Positions 33,843-47,045 of a DNA stretch of 64,000 nt are shown here, one piece after another. This DNA is from Opisthocomus hoazin (Eukaryota > Chordata > Aves > Opisthocomiformes > Opisthocomidae). The notes under the pieces are model-generated. The model was not told where the DNA came from, ran no database searches, and worked only from the letters and a program-made list of their open reading frames with translations. Every line of letters begins with the position of its first letter. Position 1 is the stretch's first letter. The translations under genes were made by a program, and so were the position numbers. The stretch is taken from the NCBI RefSeq assembly GCF_030867145.1, contig NC_134428.1, positions 22,175,537 to 22,239,536 on the forward strand. Reading direction: 5' to 3'.

Positions 33843-36683
33843 GCTGGGAGCGTCTCTCAAAAGCCTTTTTGTCCACCAAGTCAGAACGCCAGCCCCCAGC
33901 CGGGCATCGCTACAGCTACGCTTTGGGACCGGTGTCCGAGCAGACGCGCTTTGCTGAATGCCGGCAGAAAGGGGCAAAGCAAAAAAACACCTAAATTCCC
34001 TGAATTTGGCTTAAAAAGCAAAGAAAACCCACCCAGCCCCAGTCCCACCTGGGCTGCAGCGGGATGCCGGCGCGGGGGGCTGGTGGTGGGAGGCACAGCG
34101 GCGGCTCCGGTCCCCGTCCGGCTCTTCACCTCCCCGGGGGCACGCGCCGACCTGCCGGGACCAGACACGGGAGCGTAAATCAGGCAGGACTCCCATAAAT
34201 CCATCATCTTCCTCCTGATTTACATCAAGGTAGCTGGGACGATTTATTCCCAGTACCTGCCTCGAGTTTCCCACCCCCAGAAGGTCACATATAAAAAAAA
34301 AAAGACAGGCTCTTTGAATATTGATCTTTCTCCTAAAACTTTTTTTTTTTTTACTTTCCCTCCTCTTTTTGGATACAAATGGAGATTGATGAGCCCAGGC
34401 AGGCGGCTCTGCACCTCCGAGGGCAATTTCTCTCTGTGTTCCCGGGGGGAGGAATGAGCAGCGGGATGCCCAGGAGCCCTGCTCCGCAGAAGCCGTCACC
34501 CGCGGCCCGGGGAGAGCTCCCAGGCAGCTGGTTCAGCCCGGAGGAGCTTGCTGCGAGACATCGTCACGGACCCTTTTCCAGTGATACCGCATTTAAGCCA
34601 GCGAGCATCCCGCAAGAACCCCCCCTGGCCTCCGTCCCTGTTCTGACCCCATCCCCGACTCCATCCCTGCACCCACTGCTCTTCCCAGGGCTCACAGACG
34701 GGAAGAGCACCCAGGGAGCCCTTTCCACCTCCCCCATCTCCTTGCACGGCGAGGCAGCATGCGACCGCCGCGGAGAGACGTATTTCTGCAGCCACTTTGC
34801 TTTGGGAGCGAGACCCCGGTGCCTGCCCTGAAGGATGGACGTGGAGGAGCCGTGCGCCATGCAGGCACCCGCAGTGCGGCTGGAGCTGCCTCGGGGTGCC
34901 CCCACCCCAAAAGAGACACTCGCTCAGAGCTTCTCCGTGCACTGGAAACACTCAGCGGCACCGTATGCGACCCCAAACGCAGCCATGAGGACCCTCCTTG
35001 GTGCTACCACTGGAGCATGGGGTCCGGCTCAGCCGTCGGCTGCAGCGCTCCAGGGCCGAGCTGCCTTTTCCTCAAGGACCTGATGCTCTCCAGACCTTCT
35101 CCCTAAGGTGCAGACAGGGGCTGGAAAGGGGACACTGATCCTGCAGGCAGGCTGCTTCGGAGGGACTCCTGCCTGCACCGCTCCATCAGAAAGATGCCTT
35201 CACCTCCCAGCTGGACCCACACCAGGGCTTGGCCACGCCACGGGGCAGCAGGATGGCTCCAGCACAGCCAAAAAAGAGGAGTCAGCTCCCGACAACCCCA
35301 GGGCTGGGCACACAGGCGCCTCTGCCCCATACCTGTGGGTCCATGGAGGAGCTGCAGGCAACGGGAGCTGGGAGCCACAGGGAAAGAGCTGAGTCAGCAC
35401 CAGGAGTGTCACCCCCAGCCAGGCCATTTGGCAGGCGAAGGTTGGGAGGGAGCTTTTCTTCCATAACAGGGTCGAGCGAATAATTCATCGCGGATAAATA
35501 ATTCAGCAGGAGTTTAGCCTTCCTGGGGCAGCGGATTGTCTGCGAGCTGTTAGCAATTATCCCGTATTTACTTGCGATCCTGAATTTTTAAGTTGAATTA
35601 TTCAGACAAGTCGTTGTTGAGCCGAGGAAAAGCCCGGGGAAAGAAGGCGATACCTGAAACGACAGGAAAAATCATCGTCAGGATGAGCCCGTGGCTCGGG
35701 AAGACACGGTGTTGTTATGATTATTTAAGCATCCGTAGCGCAAGCAATACCCGGAGCTGCACCGGGCCCCGGGGCCGGAGGCAGCGCAGAAGCCAGCGGA
35801 GGGATGCAGAGCAGGCACCGGATCGTTGGGTTCCCACCACCCAGCTCCACTTCCAGCCAAGAACCCCTGGACATCCCCGGGTTTTCTGTCTCCTACCAGC
35901 AAACGCATCTGCTGGGAGCTTCGTAGAAGAGGACGCCGAAGGAAAGACAGCGTGAGCAAAATCAAGTCAGATTTCTCTTTGGATGAGTATCTCCAGAATC
36001 GTTTTAACGAGGCGTCTCCTCGGTGCGTTCGGCAGCGGGGCTGCTCGGTGGCCCTTCCACAGCCACCCAAGCCCACCCGCACGTGTCTCAGCCCACCCGG
36101 AGCCCTCAGCCCGAGGGCTCGGCCCCTGCCACCACACGCGAACCAGCGCTGTCCCGCGGAGACGCTCGGAGAGGGTCTTGGGTGGGAAATCACCCCAACA
36201 TGGACAACTCAAGCGAAAAAAGAGATTTTCTTGAAGGACGAAGCAACGCTTCCAGCAGCAGAGGAGCAGGATTGCAGGGACGCAGGGAATGACAGCGGCA
36301 ACAGCCCCGTGCTGAGGCTCCTCGGGCTCCAGCAGCTGGACCCGCTGCTGCCCGTGGGCCGGCTCTTCCCTTGGCCACGGCAGGAGATCCTCCACGGCAG
36401 CGATGGCACCGGCTCCTGGCTCTTGCCCAGGCAGCTCCGTCTGCTTTCCATTCCCAGCAGAAGAGACTGGTGAAGGAGAAGACTTCAACCACGCGAGGCA
36501 GCCTGCCGCCTTTCCCAAGGCACAGCCACGGATGCTCAGCCAGCGGTCGGGCTGGAATCACCTCTCTCGAACAAGAAACAGCGATAACCTGCCCCACCGC
36601 AAGCTACGGGACCCCTAAACCTCTCAGCTGCAGAGAAAAGCTGGGCCGGTGACTCCTGAAAAGACCCAGACATGCTGAAAAGT
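33843..36683. other. Intergenic, no gene seen
   Basis: GC-rich sequence with an A-rich/T-rich patch at about 34290-34360 and an AT-richer stretch at 35460-35620. No gene, RNA or known repeat recognised. Confidence 0.55.
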
Positions 36684-36963
36684 CTAATAATCATAACAAA
36701 TCAACAAATAACACATAATTAAAATAAAAATGAATAATAGATATAAAATAAAATAAAGAAAAAATAAATAAAATATATAAAATAAATAAAATAAAAATAA
36801 AATAAAATATAAATGTAAATAAATATAAATTATTAAAATTATTACTATAGTTATTATGTATTATTATGTTATAATATTATTTATTATTCTATTATATATG
36901 AAATTATTATAAATTAAATAGAAATATAAAGAAATAAAATAATAAATAGATATAATAATAAAA
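36684..36963. repeat. AT-rich low-complexity block (TAAAA/TATTA type)
   Basis: About 280 bp made almost only of A and T, dominated by AATAAA-type units on the left and ATTATT-type units on the right. It contrasts sharply with GC-rich flanks. The many AATAAA strings in it are repeat units, not polyadenylation signals. Confidence 0.93.
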
Positions 36964-39270
36964 CCAGACACTATCTCATAGCTGGATTTTTTAAGCTCAT
37001 CTTGTGATTTTAAGGGTTTAACTCACGTTTACCGGCTCCGGAGGGCTAGCAACCCAGGAGCCCGGGGCTGGTGGCGACTGTCCCAGCAGCGTGACCGAGG
37101 GTCCTTGTCCCTTCCCGCGCTGGGGAGCGGCTTTGGCAGTGCTGGCGGCCGCTTCCCCGCCTTCCCAGGGCCACCCTGGGGACCACAGCAGCTCTCAGTG
37201 CCCCGGGAGCGGAGCAAACCCCTCTCCCAGCTCCCTCGGAGCACTGGGGTCCCAGCCCACGCCACCGCTGTCCCCCTCAAAGCACCTCCCCGAGCCGGGA
37301 GCTTCAGCAAACTCCTGTCCTCCGCCCACGGCGACTTTGGATGACTCTGAATTAACAAACCCCTCTCTCCGTGAGCCAACCCCGCCAGGCTCTGGATCAA
37401 TGAAACAGGTAAAAAGAAGAAAAGCCAAAGAAATGTGCGTGACTGTTCCCTGATGGAAGTTCCTTCGCACACAAGGAACACATCTCCTCCAGCCGGGCAA
37501 TAATACACGTTTCTTCCATTTTCTTTTGAATTTCTGGTCACGCTTTAAAAATTATTTTTTATAAAATAGAAGGAAAAAAACGTGATCCCCCAGGGAGATG
37601 CTAACTGGGCAGCACAGTCCCGCGGAGAGGTGTACGGGGAAGAAGGGGGTACCAGCCCAGTGCAAGCTGCTTTCTGGGCTGCCAGTGCCCACCCAAAGGA
37701 GGATGAGGCCCTCAGGAGAGTCTTCCCACAGCCTAGAAGGGACTCGCTGGTGGGTGTCACAAGCTGCCTTCCTCCACTTCTCCCTCCTCACCCTCACCTG
37801 GCTCCTGCCAGCTCCGAGGACATGCAGACAAGTGGTCCCCAGCCTGCAGCCAGCTCCATCTCAGCTGGCACAGCCCCTACAGACGGCGTCGGTGAGTTAA
37901 TCCACCTGATTTTGCCCCAGATTTGACGAGGGAGTGATTTATCGCACACCGCGGACTGGCAGGGGTGGCAGCAGGCAGGCAGCATCCCTGGCACTGGGAA
38001 CAGCCCCGGGGCTCAGGCTGGGAAGTCCGAGACAGTTCCCTCCTCCCCGCTGAGGCTGCCCAGGTGCCTGCATGGGGCAGGGGCTGGGCGGGAAGGCTGG
38101 AGGAGCCACGGAGCGCTGGGAAGGGGAGCCAGTGGCCAGGAAGGGCAGGTGGGGACATCGAGGACCCCCCGACCAGCTCACACCAAGCATATCTTCAGGT
38201 GTCAAGTGGGTTGTTGGGTCATGCTTCTCCGGCGCTTGCCTGGTCTCGCTGTCCACTGCCTTGGCTGTATCCTCTTCCCTCAGGGTACTCTTTGAAGGAC
38301 AAAGAAGGCGTCGCCATGGATTTTTCTCACCAGTCTTCCTTACTGGAACCCACTGCAGAACAAGCAGGGGCCTCCATCTTTCCTGGTGTGTCACTCTGTA
38401 CGATGGCCACCAGCTCCTGAGATCGCGTCCTGCCACGCCAGGTGGGCATCCCGAGCTGTGTCCCGAGTGCCTGCTGCTGACCAAGCGGGAAGGCCCAAAG
38501 CCCACGGTCAGCCCACGCGCCCTGCAGGACCCTCCAGGTGGATGGCAGGAGGAGCCTTTCCTAACAGCAAGATGAGAGATGACCATTTCCAAAGACGACT
38601 CCTAGCTCCGTCCCACGCAGATCACGCTTGCTCAAGGGTCCTTCCCGCTTACCAACTCTTCCCCCTCCACCACCCAAACATGATCCACCTCTTCACCTCC
38701 AAAACTACCACTCCTCCTCTTCCTCTCTGCCATGTTCCCATTGCATCCACAGAGGCTCCTGGCACCCACTGCAACACCAGCCTGTGGAGCCTGAGCCCAG
38801 GCTGTGACCATCTTCACCCAAACCCCACCTCGAGGGTTGGTTGTTCTGCTCCGATGCTGGCTCTGTGAAGGTCGTTGGCTGCCGGGAAGGCTGCCCAGGA
38901 GCGAGGACAAAGCCACGTCACAAGCTGTGGTAGTGGGGACGTCTGCCTGGGAAGAGAGTAGGGGACAAGACCCAGAACAACCACAGAAGCAACCTCAGCA
39001 TCTACCCCACCGCCTCACCACCTGAGCCAGGGGCAGCCCGGCTCGGCCCTTTCCCAGGGCTGGGGTCTTCCCTGCAGACCCCTCCAGGGCAGAGGCTCCC
39101 GTTGATGCTGAGGGATCCCACGGGATCTACTCGGCCACCTGAACACAGCCAGGACCGGGGTTGGCACCTGGTGGTTCCTCTGCCGAGTGCAGGAGCTGCA
39201 GGAATACACCATCCGGGAAGGAGCCTGTGGTGTGTTGGGGAGCAGCCCACAGCCCCGGGGAGACCTGCCT
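36964..39270. other. Intergenic, no gene seen
   Basis: GC-rich sequence with compositional open frames. Nothing recognised. Confidence 0.55.
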
Positions 39271-39312
39271 CGTCCCATCCCATCCCGTCCCATCCCGTCC
39301 CATCCCACCCCA
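39271..39312. repeat. Short (CCCATCCCGT)n repeat
   Basis: About four copies of a CCCAT/CCCGT pentamer pattern. The minus strand carries regularly spaced GGG runs. Confidence 0.85.
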
Positions 39313-40212
39313 ATCCGCACGAGCCAGCTCATGAAGAATGCCCCGCGTCAGCGTTTCGCCAGTGATAAACAAGGGAGGAATGTGGTGGCTCTGGGATCTG
39401 CCAGGCTTCTCCATCGGAGAGGAAAAACGAGGGCTCTGCAGATGCTGGTGTCCTCGCCCCTGCCAAGGCTCTCCCTCCGCCATCGCCAGCCTGGGGGTGA
39501 CAGCAAGGGCACCCAGAGCTGCCTTCCAGCTCCTGGCCTTGCTCGGCCCCGAGGAGGAGGAGGAGGGTGATACACAGCCAGGCACCCTCAGCACCCCGGG
39601 ATGCAGGGAGGGGTACAAATGGGGAAAAAAAAAAAAGGGAGCTTTTCTACAAAACCCAGCTGATGTGCAATGATAGAAAAGGGTGGGGGGAGAAAAGCAG
39701 CAGCCAGGATTTCGGAGAACAATGTGGGGTGAAAAAAAGGAAAAAAGGGAGGAAGACAGACGAGCACGGCTGAGTCGCCCATGGTTGTCAGCCCTTTTCA
39801 GGGGGAGGGCGGCGGGAAGGTTAGTGATCAGCCAGATCTGAAAGCAGACAAAACTATTTCCACATGCCAATAAAACCCCGAGCACGAAGGGTCTGCAGGG
39901 CTCTGGGGCCCCCGCGCTGCCTCTAAAACAAAACAGAAGAGCAGAGAAGCTCACCCAGGCAGGAGCTTGCACATGGAAGGGAGCGCAGCGATGGCATCTG
40001 ACCTTTCCTTCCCCATCACCCTCCCTCTCCTTGCCTGCCGCAGCTCATCCCCCCCGGGACTGCTGGGTCTGCATCAAAGGGACACATGGAAAAGCAACGG
40101 GGCAGCGCAGGCATCGCTTAGTGGGACCGGTGGTGCTCATGGGGGTCTGAGGTCTTAGTGGGGCCAGGGATGCTCCCACATGGGTCTGAGAGCTGAGAAC
40201 CTCAAACTCATC
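39313..40212. other. Intergenic, no gene seen
   Basis: A short A tract at about 39625-39637; otherwise nothing recognised. Confidence 0.55.
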
Positions 40213-40993
40213 ACAGAATCACAGTATGGTGGGGGTTGGAAGGGACCTCTGGGGATCATCCAGTCCAACCCCCTGCCCAAGCAGGGTCACCCACAGCAGG
40301 CTGCACAGGACTGCGTCCAGGTGGGTCTGGAATATCTCCAGAGAAGGAGACTCCACAGCCTCCCTGGGCAGCCTGGGCCAGGGCTCCGTTACCCTCAGAG
40401 GGAAGAAGTTCTTCCTCATGTTCAGACAGAACTTCCTCTGCTTCAGCTTGTGCCCGTTGCCCCTTGTCCTGTCGCTGGGCACCACTGAAAAGAGTATGGC
40501 CCCATCCTCCTGACACCCACCCTGCAGATATTTACAGGCATTTCTAAGGTCCCCTCTCAGCCTTCTCTTCTCCAGGCTGAACAAGCCCAGCTCCCTCAGC
40601 CTTTCCTCACAGGAGAGATGCTCCAGTCCCCTCATCACCCTCGTAGCCCTCCGCTGGACTCTCTCCAGTAGCTCCTCATCTTGCTTGAAGTGGGGAGCCC
40701 AGAACTGGACACAGTACTCCAGATGGGTCCTCAGCAGGGCAGAGCAGAGGGGAAGGAGAACCTCCCTCGACCTGCTGGCCATGGTCCTCCTAATGCACCC
40801 CAGGATCCCATTGGCCTTCTTGGCAGCCAGGGCACACTGCTGGTTCATGGTCACCTTGTCACCCACCAGCACACCCAGGTCCCTCTCCACAGAGCTGCTC
40901 TCCAGGAGGTCAGCCCCAGCCTGTACTGGTGCATGGGGTTGTTCCTCCCCAGGTGCAGGACCCTGCACTTGCCCTTGTTGAACTGGTGTCTTT
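40213..40993 (-). repeat. CR1 LINE, longest copy in the window, ORF2 tail open for 249 codons
   Basis: About 780 bp of CR1 on the minus strand, 3' tail at the left (TCACAGAATCACAGTATGG). From 40968 to 40219 the ORF2 C-terminal region reads without a stop: blocks include [56 protein letters not shown] and [17 protein letters not shown]. One frame change near 40920 separates it from the upstream [14 protein letters not shown] block. Reverse-transcriptase and endonuclease domains are absent, so it cannot move on its own. It carries the GATGATCCCCAGAGG variant rather than the GACCCACAGAGG variant of most other copies. Confidence 0.95.
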
Positions 40994-43900
40994 GGTAGGC
41001 TCCAACACGTGGGGTTGGGGAACAGAGGGCTGAAAGCATCCCTGCTGCCACGAAGCCAGCCCTTCCCAGCAGCTGAGCCGAAGCAGTCCCCTCCCCGAGG
41101 AGGCTGATGGCCCCAGCCCTACCCATGCTGAGATGGGGACATTCTCCAAGCCACAGCTGAAAGAGACCTGCTCCCACCTGTGTCCCGCCATGTGGTGACC
41201 TTGCCTGAGCCTTTAACTCGCCCACAGCTTAGTCACCGCAGCCGTAAAACCTGGTGCAATCACTGAGACCTTGCCAGAGAGGAAAGCAGCTGCCGCCCAG
41301 AGCCGCCATAAATCACCGCACCACCGAAAAGCGCGGCACCCCCCTCCCCGCTCCCCGGCCGTAAATCTGCAGGAGCAGAAACCGGAGCAGCTTATCGGGA
41401 GAGGCCACATCGCCGTCCCAGCCCAGCTCAGCCCTCCTGCTGGCCACACAGGTCCCCCCACCACCCTCCCACACCTCCCCGGGCAGAGGAGGGGGATGCC
41501 AGGTTAAGATGAACGCCCAGCAGCACTCGCAGCCGTATCGGCCAGGCAGCAGGCACCTGGCATGTCCCCCAGCCCCGGTGTCGTGTCTGCCTCCATATCT
41601 CCACACCCTTCCTGCCACTCGGGTGGACGATGGCCAGGATTCAAGGCCAGTCCTTCAGCCTGGAGAAAACCTCTTCATCCTTAGGCCACCTCCTCAACAA
41701 GCAGGAGGACCAGACAGCTGGGAAGTTTTCCTCTTTGTTGCAAGGGTTTAAGAAACCTTGGACACCTCAGTCCTACAGAAACCTCCTGTTCTCTGGTGGG
41801 CACAGCAGCCAGGACCGAAGGGCAGCGCTGCCATCCCCTCTGGACGTGGGAGCGGAGGCCATGGAGGAACACGTCCAAGGACACACCAAGTATGGTCCTC
41901 GTGTACTTCAGGCACATTCGGACAGTGCAGGGTTTCAGTTCAAAAGGCAGCCTGGAAGTCACTGCCACACCGATCTGCGCTCACACGATGCCAGCGCCCA
42001 TCTCTCCAAGAAAGGCTTCACCTTCGCTACGTTAAATAACAGCGCAGAAGAAAAATTGGGCATGGGTCTGTGCCCTGCCCCATTGCCCCATCCCACCGAG
42101 GCAAAACCGTCAACTCCAGCTGCCCGGAGCTACCTTCCCCATCCCATGGATTCCACAGGTTTCACCCGAAAGCAACCAAAACTCATCTGCTCCAAAACAC
42201 TCCCCCCGCGCCTCCACTCCCATCCTCCCTCCCGTGCTGGTGACCCGGGCGCTCTTCTGCCCAGGTCCTCCCGGCGTGCCCCTCACCGCAGCATCTCCAC
42301 GGCCAGCAGCGAGCAGCAGCTCTCCCGTTTGCCCTCTCATCCTTCCCCAGAGGCAGCAAAGCGCCTGCGTCCGTCTACACGCACCCTTCAGCACGCAGCA
42401 GCCCCCGGTTAAGGCCATCTACTCATTCCAGCGTAAATCAAGGTTTTGTGAGGTGCTCGCTTCAAAGATGGCATCTTGCCCCGAGAGCGGAGGGCACTGA
42501 CTTGGCGGTGGTCTGTGATCCCAAGGTGCTTTGTGCTCCTCCTCACCGAAGAAACATCACCATCAGCATCACCACAGATCATCTGCAAATGCCCAAACCT
42601 GCCCGGCGCGGCACCCAGAGGCCAAGCGATGCTCCCTGCACCGCAGCGCATCCCTCCAGCCCCGACCAGCACACGGGGCTCGCTGCCGCCCGGCTGCCCA
42701 TCAGCCTTGACCTGGCCTGATCCAGGCACCAGGTGATGCTGGTGGGAAGGAGAAAGCAAACTGGGAGTCACGTGGCATTCCCAGAGGACCAGAGCACAGT
42801 GGGAAGACCCTGAGTGTCTCGGTCTTCTTCAAAAAGAAGCAGCTCCCGGCAATGGAAGGAGTGATCGCATCCTACTGCCGAGAGGTGTGAAGGGCTGCCC
42901 ACGCCACCTTCGCTCCAGTCTGCTGCAACTTATGAGTCCTTTGAGTCACGTACACTTAAATCTTTCTTCAAGTCTTTCAATGATTTCTTTTTTAATCCGA
43001 GACTGTAAGCGGAGCTGGACTCCCGTGGTTAATCCAGCGCAGGGTGGTCCCACCTGCTAACAGAGCTCCACGGAGGCACCCAGTCTCCATCGCCTCCGCA
43101 CCCCCCACCTCGGTGAGCTGCATGTGGTGTGTTGGCCATCAGGAGCAGCCGGCTCTTACCGTGCACGTCTTGCGGCCCAGGGAAGGTGGTACGGACCCTC
43201 CTCGGTAAGGGAGATGCGCAGATGTGACCACCTCCACCTCCAGCCCAGAACGTCGAAGGAGGTGGCTCAAGGAACTGCAGGATTTGGATAGATGTCAGTG
43301 AGATGAGACAGGCGTTAGTGAGATTTGAGCGGTGTCACAGCACATCACATGAGATGTGACCTCCATGTCACTTGCACATGGAGGGCAAAGGCTGTCCCCA
43401 CCATCAGGAAAGGGGAAAGCAGCTCCAGGGAGCAATGAAAGATTGCTAGGCCAACGTCAGTAGTAACTGGAGGCTATCAAGCCCATTTAGAGAGACGCTG
43501 TGTAAAGCAAAAATACACGTGGGACCAACATTTTGTCACCTACACCTACAGAGAGTAAGATCTTACTGGATTTCCCCAGTGTCACCTGGCTTTCTTGAGA
43601 AAGGGAAGATCAGCCCTGGGATCACAGCTGGTCCTGGCACAAACCCAGATGTCCGCAGCAGCAGCTCTGAGAGGAGCCAGTGGCCCCGGGGAACTGGGTG
43701 GCCCCAAGGAGCAGCGTGATGGAAGGGAGGTGACCACCAGCAGCACAACGGGGAAGGTGATGCGCTCAGCGAGGACAAATTTTGGGCATTAGAAGGCAGC
43801 GTGCATGGAAAGTACTGAGGCAGGGACAGACCCAGGTGTGTTGGGACATCAGGAGCCGATCGAGAGCCACTGATGGGTCAAAAGGCAAATGCAATTTTAA

Positions 43901-44755
43901 ATTTGAGAAGTATTTTCAGTGAAGGCAGAGGAATACAAGTGCTGTTAGACTAGACACTGGGGGAACTTCATCTGAAAGGCAAATATTTCAAGGGGAGTAA
44001 AATCTTGCGCAGGGCAGAAGACCTCATCCAGCTGAAGGTCGGCACTGACCCAAGAGGAAGGGTACAAACCAGTGTGACCTAAAGAGGGTGGGAATTCAAA
44101 GCCTGCTCCCAACCATCAGAGCAAGGAAACGCCGGCACAAACCCACCTAAGAAAGGCAGCCGTGAAACACGGCTCAGAACGCAGCAGGATCCGTTCCCCT
44201 GACACGGTCACCACCAATAACAGGAGATGACAGTCAAGCCGGAGCCTGAACCCTGCTAGAAATGAAGAGAGACGCGTTCTGATTAAAGCAACTGGGTGCC
44301 CGGTTAAAGCCTGATTGCAATAGGCTGCTCCCGCGTTTGCTGACCAGCTGAGCCGTGCCGCTGCGGAGCTTGTAGGGCAGGGGTAGGGTTACGCTGGAAA
44401 TGGGAATGTTCCTCAAAATCATATGCCCTGATCCCGAAGGAGTCAGTCACCCTCCCCACGGCAAACAAGCCTGCAGAAGTCAACAGGACAAGAAAGAAAA
44501 CGGTAATGAGAGATTCGGAGTTTGAAGGTACCACCGAAAAGCAGGTCCTAGGTGCAGAGAAACATTACCCTGAGTCTTACAAGAATAAAACCTGGCGCAA
44601 ACATCAGAGCTTCTGCAGCAGGCTGGTGAAAGCCCTGCCCTTTCCCACCACCCTCGGTGGCCCTCGCTTCTCACCCAGATGAACCTAGTGACGTGCCATA
44701 CCCAACATCTGCAAACCATGGAAGAGCTGGGAGGCTGGAGACACAAAACACCTTG
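40994..44755. other. Intergenic, no gene seen
   Basis: About 3.8 kb without a recognisable gene. The part at about 43300-44200 has an unusual, older-looking composition and could include an ancient degraded repeat, but I could not name one. Confidence 0.5.
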
Positions 44756-45249
44756 TCATCACTGGGCTCCCCAGTTCAAGAAAGATGAGGAGCTACTGGA
44801 AAGAGTCCAGCGCAGGGCTATGAGGATGAGGAGGGGACTGGAGCATCTCTCCAACGAGGAAAGGCTGAGGGAGCTGGGCTGGTTTAGCCTGGAGAAGGCT
44901 GAGAGGTGACCTTAGAAATGCCTACAAATATCTGCAGGGTGGGTGTCAGGAGGACGCGGCCAGACTCTTTCCAGTGGTGCCCAGTGACAGGACAAGGGGC
45001 AACGGGCACAAACTGAAGCAGAGGAAGCTCCAGCTGAACACAAGGAAGAACTTCTTCCCTCTGAGGGTGACGGAGCCCTGGCCCAGGCTGCCCAGGGAGG
45101 CTGTGGAGTCTCCTTCTCTGGAGATATTCCAGACCCGCCTGGACGCGGTGCTGTGCAGCCTGCTCTGGGTGACCCTGCTTCGGCAGGGGGTTGGACTAGA
45201 TGATCCCCAGAGGTCCCTTCCAACCCCCACCATTCTGTGATTCTGTGAT
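44756..45249 (+). repeat. CR1 LINE, 5'-truncated
   Basis: About 490 bp of CR1 in plus orientation, from the CACTGGGCTCCCCAGTTCAAG block to the ATTCTGTGATTCTGTGATC tail. A 6-base shortening near 44896 removes part of the EKRRLRG coding segment. It carries the GACTAGATGATCCCCAGAGG variant. Confidence 0.95.
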
Positions 45250-46555
45250 CACGCTGGGGACTATCAACTACCATCACGAACGTGGTCTGTGGAGCTCCGT
45301 AGGGCTCACGTGCCTTCAGCCCATGGGCTTCTGAGAAGAAAGCTCCGATCCCAGAAGGGACCTCAGGAAGCCACCCAGCTCCATCCACACCATGGCAGAA
45401 TCTGATGCACCCCAGGCTTTGCTGGCTGGGAAGTGCTGGTGCGAAAGCCGTGCTGCGCACAGCCGTCCTGCACAGCCACTGCCCCCCTCGAGGGAATGGA
45501 AACCACCGCAGGGTTTTATGATGGCATTAAACTCAATGTTCCAAGCACCTCTGGTAGCGCAGGACCTGCTCAGAAGGGTTATTCCAGCCTGAAGGGCAGA
45601 TTTACCAGAAACAAATCCAAATGGAGAAGCAGCTGCCGGGCTGTTTGCACACCTGCCAAGAAATGTTGAGGCCTCCAGCATGAGAGGGGCAATAACTTGT
45701 TTCTTCCTCTCTCCTTTCTTTTTCCTAGTAAATTAAAAATAATAATAATAGCAGTGAACTCCCCTTGGCTTTATCCTCTCCCACCAGAGCAGACTCAATT
45801 AGCAGCTTCCCTGGGTGGCAGAGGTGTGGTTTGCTCCCAGAACGGGACGCATGAAGACGTAGGGCAGCGGGAAGTTTCCATTTTCCCCCCGACCAAATCC
45901 CCCTCCGCAGCCATTCCCACCGCTGAGGATCAGATAAGCTTTCCCACTTCGCTTCCTCATGACCAGGTTCGGGTGGCACAGTGGTTTGGCTACAGAAGCC
46001 CTGAAGACACGTTCACCACCAAACTTCTTTCTTCACGCGAAGTGGATGCCGTCACCCATCTACGAGATGCTCTGCAAGCCCAAGCACCCCCGAAACGGTG
46101 TTGGTACCCACTGGCTGGGCACAAGCTGCTTCACAACCGGAGCCGGCAGCTGCTGCCGCTGATAGCCAAAGTGCCTCAAAACATCCCAGGCTCAAAATGA
46201 GTTCCCCCAGTACTGGTGGGCAGCTGAAACCTGAACAGGTCCCGTATCAGCAGCGCCAGTCCCCAGCGCGGGACGTGGCTGGAACCTCGTGGCATCCAAA
46301 GCACTCGGCTACAGCCGTCCCCATCCCGGCACCGTGCCCCACACGAGGGGCAGCTACCACCCCCCGCAGCGGACCCCAACACGCCAGCCGTTCCCTTTCC
46401 ACCCACGTATCGTCCCCCCGATGCTCTCAGACGGGTCCTCACGCCGCTTCCCGGAGCCGAGCTCCCGGCGAGGGCTGCTGTGTCCGCGCGGAGAGGCAGC
46501 GATGCTCCGCGCCGCCCACGCCAAGCCCTCCGCGTCCCACCATTTCTATTTGATT
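45250..46555. other. Intergenic, no gene seen
   Basis: No gene or repeat recognised. Confidence 0.55.
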
Positions 46556-47045
46556 CTCTTTTAAAGGGGCTGGAACACAGCGCGTATTTATACTTCAAAA
46601 CAGCCTGTTTGTGTAATTGCCCAAAAAATAATAAAAAAAAAAAAAAGACACAAAACAACCCTGCTACAATGACTAATTAGCTTGCTCCTGCCTCGTACCC
46701 TGTAAACAAATGTATTTGTAACCAATTTGCAAGCACTTTGCATAAGGGGCCCAGAACACTCGTGCCTGTTTGATGCATTTTGACATTAATTTGATAATAG
46801 CGGCTTAACAAGGAATCCAGGCTCCCTAGCTATAAATATGCTGCTTTTCCACTTCCTTTTATCTGCGCAGCGAAATAATGTTGTTTTTCCCCCTGCTGCA
46901 ATAACCACCATCCAGCCCTTTCATGAATGCCCTTTATGTCCTTTAGCATTTGCAAGGCTTTTCTTTTTTTTTTCTTTTCCTTCTCCTCCTGGAGAAAGTA
47001 AAAGGGTTTTAACAGTTGTATTTTTAATTCCTGTTCATCGGGGGG
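46556..47045. promoter_or_regulatory. Candidate conserved noncoding element, AT-rich
   Basis: About 490 bp of AT-rich, complex (non-repetitive) sequence in GC-rich surroundings. It contains GTAAACAAATG (forkhead-type), CACTTTGCATAAGG (half-octamer), TTTGACATTAATTTGATAAT, and GCTATAAATATGC (TATA/MEF2-like). Motif density and the sharp composition change suggest an enhancer; this is inference. Confidence 0.35.

Noticed and set aside
36684..36963. Multiple AATAAA strings as polyadenylation signals
   Set aside because: They are units of a low-complexity A/T repeat with no gene ending there.
43300..44200. Possible ancient LINE or DNA transposon remnant
   Set aside because: The texture suggested an old repeat, but no diagnostic block was clear enough to name a family.
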